A model generated the notes under the pieces. It had not been told where the DNA came from, made no database searches, and worked only from the letters and a program-made list of their open reading frames with translations. Positions 31,826 to 39,313 of a DNA stretch of 64,000 nt are shown piece by piece. Position 1 is the stretch's first letter, and every line of letters begins with the position of its first letter. Source of the stretch: Bogoriella caseilytica. Lineage in GTDB: Bacteria > Actinomycetota > Actinomycetes > Actinomycetales > Actinomycetaceae. A program made the position numbers and the translations under genes. The stretch lies in the NCBI RefSeq assembly GCF_003752405.1, contig NZ_RKHK01000001.1, positions 1,922,001 to 1,986,000 of the forward strand, read 5' to 3'.

Positions 31826-33403
31826 ATGACCAGCTCCCCGTCCTTGCTGCTCACCGGCGCTCGCGTCATCGACCCCGAGACCGGGCTGGACGGCATCCGC
31901 GACGTCACCGTCGAGGGCGGAAGGATCGTGGCGATCACCGCGCCCACGGGTGCCGACGGCGTTGAGTCCGGCGGTGCGGCCCCTGGTGCCGGAGGTGGTG
32001 GCGCTCGCGGCGACGGCGCTGGGGGCGGAGCGCCTACCGTCGTCGACCTCGGCGGTCTGGTCCTGGCGCCCGGCTTCATCGACCTGCACTCCCACGCCCA
32101 GACGGTCAACGGGCTGCGCATGCAGGCACTTGACGGCGTGACCACCTCCCTGGACCTCGAGGCCGGCGCGCTGCCGGTGGACCTGACCATCGCCGACGCC
32201 GCGGCCGAGGGCCGGCCCATCAACTACGGCTACGCCGCCAACTGGCTGCTGGCCCGCCTGGAGCAGCTCGACGGCGTCGACGTCTACGACCGCGTCATCC
32301 GCGACTCCGCCGTCGCCCTCGCCGAGTCCCTGCCCGGTGCTACCGGCTGGCGCGTGCCGGCGGCGCCCGAGGGCGTGGGCCGGGTGCTCGACCGGCTGGA
32401 GGAGAACGTGCGCGCCGGCGGCATCGGCGTCGGCATGCTGCTGGGCTACGCGCCGGACTCCGGCCGGGTGGAGCTGCTGCAGCTGGCCAACCGCGCCGCC
32501 GAGCTGGGCTTCCCGATCTTCGTGCACGGCCGCTACGGCGCCGGTGACGATCCGCGCTCCGCGGTGGAGGGACTGCTCGAACTCATCGGGGTGGCGGCCT
32601 CCACCGGCGCGCAGGTGCACCTGTGCCACGTGAACTCGACCTACTCCGGCGCGGTCGATCTCGTGCTCGACGCCGTGGCCGAGGCGCAGGCCAAGGGCGT
32701 GCGGGTGACCACGGAGGGCTACCCGTACCACGCGTCATCCACCTCGATCAGCGCAACCTTCCTCGATCCTGAGGAGTTGAAGTTCCGCGGACGCCCGGCC
32801 ACCGACATCCGTTATCTCGGCACCGGGGAGCGCGTGGCCAGCTACGATCGCCTCGCCGAGATCCGGGCAGCCGACCCCACCGGCGCCGCCGTCATCGACT
32901 ACCTCGACCCCGACGACCCGGCCTCGATCGGAAAGCTCTACCGGGTGCTCACCTTCCCCGGCACCGCCTTCGCCTCCGACGCAATGATCATGCAGACCTC
33001 CGGCGTGCGGGACAGCGAGGAGCTGCTGCGCGGCTGGCCGCTGCCCGAGGGGGCCTTCGCGCACCCGCGCTCGGCCGGCTGCTTCACCCGGGCGCTGGGG
33101 CACATCTCGCGGGAGCTGGGCCTGATGTCGCTGAACTCGGCGATCGAGCGCTCCACCCTGGTGCCGGCCCAGATCCTGGAGGGTGCGGTGCCGGCGATGC
33201 GCCGCAAGGGCCGGGTGCAGGTGGGATGCGATGCGGACCTGACGATCTTCGACCCGGAAACGGTGATCGACCGCGCCAGCTTCGAGGAACTCGCTCCGGC
33301 CGAGGGCATCCGGCACCTGCTGGTGGGCGGGGAGTTCGCCATCCGCGACGGCGAGCTGGACCCGGCGGCCTTGCCCGGCCAGGCGGTCCGCGCCGAGGTG
33401 TAG
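31826..33403 (+). CDS. Amidohydrolase, D-aminoacylase / N-acyl-D-glutamate deacylase type, copy 2
   Basis: A 525-residue paralogue of the enzyme at 22877-24466. It shares the opening LLLTGARVIDPETGLDGIRDVTVEGGRI, the HxH motif GFIDLHSHAQ, LEAGALP, HGRY, HLCHVNSTY, ASDAM and the same C-terminal signature. A Gly/Ala-rich insertion near residues 48-70 is unique to this copy. ATG 31826 follows CTCAGGAGACCC. The preceding 121 bp contain nothing clear. Two paralogues at the two ends of one transporter operon suggest divergence toward different side chains or acyl groups. Confidence 0.85.
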   Translation: MTSSPSLLLTGARVIDPETGLDGIRDVTVEGGRIVAITAPTGADGVESGGAAPGAGGGGARGDGAGGGAPTVVDLGGLVLAPGFIDLHSHAQTVNGLRMQALDGVTTSLDLEAGALPVDLTIADAAAEGRPINYGYAANWLLARLEQLDGVDVYDRVIRDSAVALAESLPGATGWRVPAAPEGVGRVLDRLEENVRAGGIGVGMLLGYAPDSGRVELLQLANRAAELGFPIFVHGRYGAGDDPRSAVEGLLELIGVAASTGAQVHLCHVNSTYSGAVDLVLDAVAEAQAKGVRVTTEGYPYHASSTSISATFLDPEELKFRGRPATDIRYLGTGERVASYDRLAEIRAADPTGAAVIDYLDPDDPASIGKLYRVLTFPGTAFASDAMIMQTSGVRDSEELLRGWPLPEGAFAHPRSAGCFTRALGHISRELGLMSLNSAIERSTLVPAQILEGAVPAMRRKGRVQVGCDADLTIFDPETVIDRASFEELAPAEGIRHLLVGGEFAIRDGELDPAALPGQAVRAEV

Positions 33404-33449
33404 CCCGGACGGGGGAGGGTGGCAAGGCCGGCTCCGGAAGAGGAAGGGG

Positions 33450-34805
33450 ATGATGGTGGCGATGACTTCTGAGCAGCAGGCGACGTCCGATCAGCAGGTG
33501 CCCGCCTGGCGGGAGGTGCTCACTCCGCATCTGGTGGACGTCGACCCGAGCGATAAGCACTGGTCGCCGCGCCTCCACGATGAGTCCGTACCCGTCTCGG
33601 CCCTGCCGACACCCTCGCTCACCCTCGACGTCGACATCGTCCAGCAGAACCTTGCCGCCATGACCACGTGGTGCGCCGAGCAGGGCGTGGATCTCGCGCC
33701 GCACGGCAAGACCACCATGTCACCGGCGTTGTGGCACTGGCAGCTGGCGGCCGGTTGCCGGGCGATCTCCGTAGCCAACGGTTTCCAGGCGCGCATTGCC
33801 CGCCGCGCCGGAATCCCGCGCGTCGTGATCGCGAACGAGGTGATCTCTGTGGACGCCCTCACCTGGTTGGGCAGCGAACTGGCGACGACGGCGGCAGCGG
33901 AGTTCGACGTCGTGTGCTGGGCCGACTCAGTGGCCGGCGTCGAACGCATGACGGCTGCACTGGCCGCGGCCGGGTTGGGCGCTGGGAACCCGGCGGCCGG
34001 ATCAGGTGCCCAGGACGACGACCCTGCTCCGGCGCCGCGACGCCTCGGCGTGTGCTTGGAGTTCGGCGCCCCCGGTGCGCGGACGGGGGTACGCAGCGCC
34101 GCCGTCGCCCGCGAGGTGGCGGCGGCGGTCCACGCCTCCCCGGTGCTGGAACTGCGTGGCGTCGCGGGCTATGAGGGCAGCGTCACCGGCGCCGACCCGG
34201 CCGCCCGGCTGGCCGCGATCCGCGAGTACCTCGCCCAGATGCGCGCGCTCTTCCTCGAGTTGGCGCCAACCTTCGAGACTGATGCTCCGGTGCTCAGCGC
34301 GGGGGGATCGGAGTGCTTCGACCTGGTCGCTGAGGCCTTCGCCGGCATCGACCAGGACGTGTCGGGAGCCCGCGCGCTGCTGCGGTCCGGCGCCTACCTC
34401 GTGCACGACCATGGCCACTACGCCCACATCACCCCGGCCGTTGCTCGCGGCGCCGGCCCGCACCTCGACGGTGCTGTGACCGCTCGCGCGCAGGTGCTCT
34501 CCACTCCCGAGCTGGGCCTGGCCCTCCTCGATGCCGGCAAGCGCGACGTCCCCTACGACATCCACCTCCCCACCGTGCTCCGGGTGGAGCGCGCCGGGGT
34601 TGAGCTCGCCCTCGACCCGAATGCGCTCACCCTGACCGGCACCAACGACCAGCACGCCTACGTCGAGGATCCCGAGGGACTGCTCGCCGTCGGCGACATC
34701 GCCACCCTGGGGCTATCGCACCCATGCACCATGTTCGACAAGTGGCGCACGGTGCTGCTCACCGAACGCGGCGCCGTCCTGGGGGCCCTCCCGACCTTCT
34801 TCTGA
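33450..34805 (+). CDS. D-threonine aldolase / D-serine dehydratase-like PLP enzyme
   Basis: A 451-residue fold-type III PLP protein of the DSD1/D-threonine aldolase group. The N-terminal alanine-racemase-like barrel has the PLP lysine Lys87 in PHGKTTMSP. The C-terminal domain has the metal-binding HPCTMFDKW motif of metal-dependent D-serine dehydratases and D-threonine aldolases. It would convert a beta-hydroxy D-amino acid into glycine plus aldehyde, or into a keto acid. GGAAGAGGAAGGGG precedes ATG 33450; other in-frame ATGs at 33453 and 33462 are possible. It fits the D-amino acid theme of the locus. Confidence 0.85.
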   Translation: MMVAMTSEQQATSDQQVPAWREVLTPHLVDVDPSDKHWSPRLHDESVPVSALPTPSLTLDVDIVQQNLAAMTTWCAEQGVDLAPHGKTTMSPALWHWQLAAGCRAISVANGFQARIARRAGIPRVVIANEVISVDALTWLGSELATTAAAEFDVVCWADSVAGVERMTAALAAAGLGAGNPAAGSGAQDDDPAPAPRRLGVCLEFGAPGARTGVRSAAVAREVAAAVHASPVLELRGVAGYEGSVTGADPAARLAAIREYLAQMRALFLELAPTFETDAPVLSAGGSECFDLVAEAFAGIDQDVSGARALLRSGAYLVHDHGHYAHITPAVARGAGPHLDGAVTARAQVLSTPELGLALLDAGKRDVPYDIHLPTVLRVERAGVELALDPNALTLTGTNDQHAYVEDPEGLLAVGDIATLGLSHPCTMFDKWRTVLLTERGAVLGALPTFF

Positions 34806-34846
34806 GGCACTTTCTCCAGGCTGCGCCTCGCCCTCCGCCGATTCCC

Positions 34847-34878
34847 CGCCTTCCCGCCTTCCCGCCTTCCCGCCTTCC
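34847..34878. repeat. Four-copy 8-bp tandem repeat CGCCTTCC
   Basis: Four identical units in noncoding DNA just after the D-threonine aldolase-like gene. A slippage-prone tract without obvious function. Confidence 0.9.
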
Positions 34879-35082
34879 CGCGATTCTGCTCACTCATCGT
34901 CGGAATGGGGGCGGCTCGCTGCCCTCAGAGTGACATTTCGTGAGCACAATCGCCATGGGTGCTCCGGCTCAGCCCAACGCCCAGCCAGCTCAGCCAAACG
35001 CCCGGCCCGTCCCAGCGCCCGCCCCGCGCTCCCAGCGCCCTGGCGTCGGCGCCCAGCGCCCGACCTGCCCCGCCATCAGTCC

Positions 35083-35103
35083 TTGACGTAAACAGTGCGT
35101 TAA
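35083..35103. promoter_or_regulatory. Possible Lrp/AsnC operator
   Basis: TTGACG-N9-CGTTAA, arms with one mismatch, about 30 bp upstream of the -10 box of the flavoenzyme gene. The local AT-richness and the Lrp/AsnC gene in the same block make it a candidate activator or repressor site. Confidence 0.35.
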
Positions 35104-35131
35104 TCCACGCCTCTCGCCGGAAAAATTCCCG

Positions 35132-35137
35132 TAGGGT
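35132..35137 (+). promoter_or_regulatory. -10 box of the flavin monooxygenase gene (leaderless)
   Basis: TAGGGT, 6 nt before the GTG at 35144, the same sequence and spacing as at the Lrp/AsnC gene (37893). Confidence 0.6.
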
Positions 35138-35143
35138 ACCGCT

Positions 35144-36931
35144 GTGGTCACGATCCCTACCGATGCGCCCCGCACGCCAACCAGCACGACAGCCAGCGCC
35201 CCAGCCGGCACCGAGGCCCCGCCCTCGCGTTCTGAGCGCGATCGGGTAACGATTTTCGGCCCGGACTTCCCTTTTTCCTACGACGACTGGCTCGCCCACC
35301 CCGGTGGCATCGGCAGCGTCCCGGAGAGTGCGCACGGCACGGAGGTCGCTGTCGTCGGTGGCGGGATCGCCGGCCTCGTGGCGGCATACGAACTGATGCG
35401 CTTGGGCCTCAAGCCGGTGATCTACGAGGCCTCACGCCTCGGCGGACGTCTCCGCTCCGAGCCCTTCGACCTCGAGCGCCCCGAGATCGTCGCCGAGCTG
35501 GGCGGCATGCGCTTCCCCATCTCCTCGGCCGCCTTCTTCCACTACGTGGACCTCCTCGGCCTGGACAGCAAGCCTTTCCCGAACCCGCTCACCCCGGCCG
35601 CCGACTCCACCGTCGTGGACCTGGGCGGCGAGACCTTCTACGCCGAGGCGCTCGAGGACCTGCCCCCGCTGTTCGCCGAGGTGGCCGCGGCCTGGGATGG
35701 CGCGCTGGAAACCGGGATGAACCTCTCCGGCCTGCAGCAGGCAATCCGCGACCGCAACGCCACGCGGCTCAAGGAGATCTGGAACGCGATCGTCCCGGTG
35801 TGGGATGACCGCTCCTTCTACGAGTTCGTCGCCTCCGCGCCGGAGTTCCAGCGCCTGTCCTACCGCCACCGCGAGGTCTTCGGTCAGGTGGGCTTCGGCA
35901 CCGGCGGCTGGGACTCGGACTTCGCCAACTCGATGCTTGAGATCCTGCGCGTGGTGGTCACCGAGTGCGACTCCAACCAGGAACTCATCGTCGGCGGTGT
36001 CGAGCAGCTCCCGCGCGGCCTGTGGCACCGGCCCGTCGACGACGCCGCGCACTGGCCGGCCGGCACCTCCCTGGCTTCCCTGCACGGCGGCGAGCCCCGC
36101 GGCGCGGTGGCGGCCCTGCGCCGCACCGAGGATGGCCGCATCGCCGTCACCGAGGCTGGCGAACGTGCTGCGGCTGGCCCGGACGCGCCCGGCGAGCCCA
36201 CCGGCGTCACCCGCACGTATGACGCGGTGCTGGCCACCTGCCAGACCTGGCTGCTCAGCACCGAGATCGACTGCGACGAGTCCCTGTTCTCCCAGGATCT
36301 GTGGATGGCGCTGGACCGCACCCGCTACATGCAGTCCTCCAAGACCTTCGTGCAGGTCGATCGCCCCTTTTGGAAGGACATCGACCCCGAGACCGGGCGC
36401 CGCCGCCTGTCCATGACACTCACCGACCGCCTCACTCGCGGCACCTATCTCTTCGACAACGGCCCCGACAAGCCCGGCGTGATCTGCCTGAGCTACGCGT
36501 GGATGTCCGATGCGCTGAAGATGCTGCCGCACACCCCCGAGCGCCGCGCCGAACTGGCCCTGGGTGCGCTGGAGAAGATCTACCCCGATGTGGACATCCG
36601 CTCCCACATCATCGGCGATCCCATCGCCATCTCCTGGGAGGCCGACCCCTACTTCCTCGGCGCCTTCAAGGGCGCGCTGCCGGGGCATTACCGCTACAAC
36701 GTGCGGATGTACTCCCACTTCGTGCAGCGCGAGCTGCCCGCCGCCGAACGCGGCATCTTCCTGGCCGGTGACGACGTCTCCTTCACCCCCGCCTGGGCCG
36801 AGGGTGCGGTGCAGACCGCGCTGAACGCCGTCTGGGGGATCATGGATCACTTCGGCGGCGCCTCCCACCCGGACAACCCGGGCCCGGGCGACGTCTACGA
36901 CGAACTCGGCCCGATGGAGCTCCCGGAGTAA
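35144..36931 (+). CDS. iaaM-like: Tryptophan 2-monooxygenase-like flavoprotein (amino acid 2-monooxygenase/oxidase)
   Basis: A 595-residue FAD enzyme of the monoamine/L-amino acid oxidase family. The dinucleotide motif VGGGIAGLVAAYELMRLG is at 71-88, Glu95 is the likely ribose ligand, and GGRL follows. AELGGMRFPISSAAFFHYVDLLGL matches the IaaM-type segment after the FAD motif, and the C-terminal FLAGDDVSFTPAWAEGAVQTALNA is the FAD-binding end. As I recall the family, the whole layout resembles bacterial tryptophan 2-monooxygenase, which turns Trp into indole-3-acetamide; phenylalanine versions also exist. The nitrilase-family gene 50 bp downstream could hydrolyse the amide. Simple amino acid oxidase activity is the alternative. 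Start GTG, leaderless. Confidence 0.75.
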   Translation: MVTIPTDAPRTPTSTTASAPAGTEAPPSRSERDRVTIFGPDFPFSYDDWLAHPGGIGSVPESAHGTEVAVVGGGIAGLVAAYELMRLGLKPVIYEASRLGGRLRSEPFDLERPEIVAELGGMRFPISSAAFFHYVDLLGLDSKPFPNPLTPAADSTVVDLGGETFYAEALEDLPPLFAEVAAAWDGALETGMNLSGLQQAIRDRNATRLKEIWNAIVPVWDDRSFYEFVASAPEFQRLSYRHREVFGQVGFGTGGWDSDFANSMLEILRVVVTECDSNQELIVGGVEQLPRGLWHRPVDDAAHWPAGTSLASLHGGEPRGAVAALRRTEDGRIAVTEAGERAAAGPDAPGEPTGVTRTYDAVLATCQTWLLSTEIDCDESLFSQDLWMALDRTRYMQSSKTFVQVDRPFWKDIDPETGRRRLSMTLTDRLTRGTYLFDNGPDKPGVICLSYAWMSDALKMLPHTPERRAELALGALEKIYPDVDIRSHIIGDPIAISWEADPYFLGAFKGALPGHYRYNVRMYSHFVQRELPAAERGIFLAGDDVSFTPAWAEGAVQTALNAVWGIMDHFGGASHPDNPGPGDVYDELGPMELPE

Positions 36932-36980
36932 CCGGAGCCGGCTGGATTCACGCCGGGATCACGCGAGAGACGGAGGGACC

Positions 36981-37784
36981 ATGGCAGAGACCGTGCGGCT
37001 GGCGGTGGCGCAGACCCCGCCGATCCCCGGCGATGTCGCGGTGAACCTGGAGCGCATCGACGCCCTCGCGGCCCGCGCGGCGCAGTCCGAGGCGGATCTG
37101 CTGGTGCTACCCGAGATGGTGCTGACCGGTTACGCGATCGGCGCCGAGCAGGCCCGCGCGCTCGCCGAATCCGCCGACGGGCCCTCCGCGCGGCGGATCG
37201 CCGGCATCGCGCGCAGCCACGGTGTCGCGATTGCCTACGGCTACCCGCGACTGGCCCCGGGCGGCGCGGTGCACAACGCCGCGGCGCTCATCAACGATGA
37301 GGGCGCCCAGGTGCTGAATTACGCCAAGACGCACCTCTTCGGTGACGTCGATGCCGGCCAGTTCGCCGCCGGTGAAGCGCTGCCGACGACGGCGCAGTGG
37401 CGGGGTTGGTCGGTGGGTCTGGCGGTCTGCTACGACGTCGAGTTCCCGGAGGTCGGCCGCTGGCTGGCCGATGCCGGCGCCGATCTCGTGCTCGTCCCGA
37501 CGGCGAACATGAGCGGTTTCGATGAGGTCTCCCGCCTGCTGGTGCCGGCCCGGGCCCTGGAGAACGGGATGTTCGTGGCCTACGCGAACTTCTGCGGCTC
37601 CGATGCGCGCTTCGACTACGGCGGGCTCAGTGTGGTGGCCGGGCCGGATGGAAAGCTGCTCGCCGAAGCCGGGCGCGGCGAGGAACTCCTGTTCGCCACC
37701 CTCGACCCGGCGGCGCTGAGCGCGGCGCGCGAGCGCTACACCTACCTCGCCGACCGCCGCCAGAACCTGCACCCCGGCCCCTGA
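36981..37784 (+). CDS. Carbon-nitrogen hydrolase (nitrilase superfamily amidase)
   Basis: A 267-residue hydrolase with the Glu-Lys-Cys triad: Glu45 (VLPEMVLTGY), Lys116 (YAKTHLF) and Cys150 (AVCYDVEFPE). The CYDVEFPE context is typical of aliphatic amidases and omega-amidase-like members rather than true nitrilases. The ATG at 36981 has ACGGAGGGACC just upstream. It is 50 bp after the flavin monooxygenase, so it would remove ammonia from the carboxamide made by that enzyme, giving an arylacetic acid. The substrate is inferred from this pairing. Confidence 0.88.
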   Translation: MAETVRLAVAQTPPIPGDVAVNLERIDALAARAAQSEADLLVLPEMVLTGYAIGAEQARALAESADGPSARRIAGIARSHGVAIAYGYPRLAPGGAVHNAAALINDEGAQVLNYAKTHLFGDVDAGQFAAGEALPTTAQWRGWSVGLAVCYDVEFPEVGRWLADAGADLVLVPTANMSGFDEVSRLLVPARALENGMFVAYANFCGSDARFDYGGLSVVAGPDGKLLAEAGRGEELLFATLDPAALSAARERYTYLADRRQNLHPGP

Positions 37785-37892
37785 CGGCGCCGGGGCCCGG
37801 AAGTGCCGGGGTGTTCGGCGCTGTCCGGCGCCTGGCCCTGCGGTGGTGTCCCACGGGCGTGCCTCACCGGCTGGCACATGAGCGGGCAGCGG

Positions 37893-37898
37893 TAGGGT
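37893..37898 (+). promoter_or_regulatory. -10 box of the Lrp/AsnC gene (leaderless)
   Basis: TAGGGT, 6 nt before the ATG at 37905; a possible -35 CTGGCA lies 16 nt upstream. Confidence 0.6.
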
Positions 37899-37904
37899 CG
37901 AGCA

Positions 37905-38402
37905 ATGGTCAGTGTTCCGGTTCCCGGATCCTCGAGGCTGCATCGCCTTGAGGATCCGATCGATGTCGCCATCGTGCGGGAACTCTCGCAGGACTCCCGT
38001 GCGACGCTCTCCCAGCTCTCCGACCGGGTGGGCCTGTCCATCTCCGCGGTGCAGACCCGGGTGCGGCGTCTGGAGGCGCGTGGCGTCATCATCGGCTACC
38101 GCGCCATCATCGAACCGGACGCCGTGGGCAAGCAGCTCGCCGCCTTCATCGAGATCAGTCCGCTGGATCCGGCTCAGGCTGACGACGCCCCCGAGCGCCT
38201 GGAGCACCTCACCGCGATCGAGGCCTGCCACTCGGTGGCCGGGGACTCTTCCTACATGCTCTTCGTGCGCGTGGAGACCCCCCGCGACCTCGAGGAGCTC
38301 ATCCGGGACATCCGCCAAGCCGCCTCGGTGAACACGCGTACCACCGTGGTGCTGCAGACCTTCTACGAGGGCCGCCCGTTGGAGATCGCCCCGCCCGAGT
38401 GA
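37905..38402 (+). CDS. Lrp/AsnC family regulator
   Basis: A 165-residue feast/famine regulator. The N-terminal HTH reads LEDPIDVAIVRELSQDSRATLSQLSDRVGLSISAVQTRVRRLEARGVIIGYRA. The C-terminal RAM ligand domain contains a SVAGDSSYMLFVRVETPRDLEELI pattern, where small-molecule binding normally occurs. Such regulators sense amino acids. It has its own leaderless promoter and sits right after the flavoenzyme/nitrilase pair, which it probably controls. Confidence 0.92.
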   Translation: MVSVPVPGSSRLHRLEDPIDVAIVRELSQDSRATLSQLSDRVGLSISAVQTRVRRLEARGVIIGYRAIIEPDAVGKQLAAFIEISPLDPAQADDAPERLEHLTAIEACHSVAGDSSYMLFVRVETPRDLEELIRDIRQAASVNTRTTVVLQTFYEGRPLEIAPPE

Positions 38403-38417
38403 CGCGTGTGCGCCACC

Positions 38418-38447
38418 GGCCTCAGGCCCGGCGGCCTCAGGCCCGGC
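38418..38447. repeat. Tandem 15-bp repeat with hairpin potential
   Basis: Two identical adjacent units GGCCTCAGGCCCGGC between the convergent Lrp and TetR genes; each contains GGCCT/AGGCC arms. They may act as a simple bidirectional terminator, but no T-run is present. Confidence 0.5.
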
Positions 38448-38459
38448 GCAGCGCAGGTC

Positions 38460-39134
38460 TTAGGCCGGGCGCAGGATCAGCTGGGCCAGCTGGGGCATCG
38501 CGGAGGACGGCGTGCCGCTGAGCATCTCGTGCCGGGCCTCGGCAAGGTAGACCTGCTCCAGCACCTGGACCGCCTCGTCCTGGTCAATGGCGAAGCGCAT
38601 GCCCAGGCGGCCGAGCACTCGTTCCAGCACTCCCGCGAGTTCGGTGCCGATCTGTTCTTTCTGCGCCAGATAGGCGGCCGCGACATCGGCATCCCGCATG
38701 GCCAACAGCTCGAACTCCATCATCACCAGGTGCCAGGCGCGCTCATCGGGCCCTTCAGGGGTGACGGCCTGCAAGATGGCCTCCACCGCGTGCGGGTTGA
38801 CGCGATCCCCTGAGACGGCGTCGTCGCCGAGGTCGGCCACGGCCTGCTCCAGGTGGGCTAGACGGCGCCGCACATCGCGTTCGATGACGGCAAGATAGAG
38901 CTCCTCCTTGGTTGAGAAGTTGGAGTAGAAAGCTCCCCGGGTGAAGCCGGCCGCCTCGCAGATCGCCTCGATGGAGGCGCCAGGCACGCCGTGGCGGGAG
39001 AACACGGTGAAGGCGGCGTCGAGCAGGCGCTCGCGGGTGCGTTCCCGCCGTGCCGACACCGGGCGGATGGCCGCACTGCCCAGGTCTGGCCGGCCGGTCC
39101 CGGGTTCCGCCGGCACCGCCGTCGTGTCGCGCAC
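38460..39134 (-). CDS. TetR family regulator of the MMPL exporter
   Basis: A 224-residue repressor. After a 25-residue polar N-terminus the HTH reads RERTRERLLDAAFTVFSRHGVPGASIEAICEAAGFTRGAFYSNFSTKEELYLAVIE, an AcrR-like domain. The GTG start has GGAGGTG four nt upstream. It is divergent from the MMPL gene, and two perfect palindromes lie between them. Autoregulation and repression of the exporter, relieved by a transported or related ligand, is the standard reading. Confidence 0.93.
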   Translation of the reverse strand: MRDTTAVPAEPGTGRPDLGSAAIRPVSARRERTRERLLDAAFTVFSRHGVPGASIEAICEAAGFTRGAFYSNFSTKEELYLAVIERDVRRRLAHLEQAVADLGDDAVSGDRVNPHAVEAILQAVTPEGPDERAWHLVMMEFELLAMRDADVAAAYLAQKEQIGTELAGVLERVLGRLGMRFAIDQDEAVQVLEQVYLAEARHEMLSGTPSSAMPQLAQLILRPA

Positions 39135-39182
39135 GTAACACCTCCTGGAACTCCGGCCCGCTTGTCGCCGTTCAGCCTAACG

Positions 39183-39198
39183 GATACATTTCTGTATC
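39183..39198. promoter_or_regulatory. TetR operator 1
   Basis: Perfect inverted repeat GATACATTTCTGTATC (6-4-6). Confidence 0.85.
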
Positions 39199-39199
39199 G

Positions 39200-39215
39200 G
39201 ATACATTCGTGTATC
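39200..39215. promoter_or_regulatory. TetR operator 2
   Basis: Perfect inverted repeat GATACATTCGTGTATC, same arms as operator 1, 17 bp centre to centre. The tandem layout suggests two repressor dimers bound side by side. Confidence 0.85.
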
Positions 39216-39313
39216 AACCGGTGGGCGGTCGTGCCGCAGCCGGGTCCATGGCACCGGAGCCGGGGAGCCGGGCCTCGGCACCCCGGGGGTGCCCCAGCAC
39301 TTCGGGAGCGTGC

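Larger units (their letters stand above)
34806..35143. promoter_or_regulatory. Upstream region of the flavin monooxygenase operon
   Basis: These 338 bp hold a GC-rich first part with an 8-bp tandem repeat (34847-34878), a GAGCAC/GTGCTC inverted repeat with 11-nt spacer (34942-34964), and an AT-richer end. That end has an imperfect inverted repeat at 35083-35103 and a TAGGGT -10 box immediately before the GTG. No gene is seen. Confidence 0.55.

Noticed and set aside
39050-39313. Longer start of the MMPL transporter
   Set aside because: It would translate through the divergent TetR gene start and both operators. GTG 39314 has a ribosome-binding site and a normal MMPL N-terminus.
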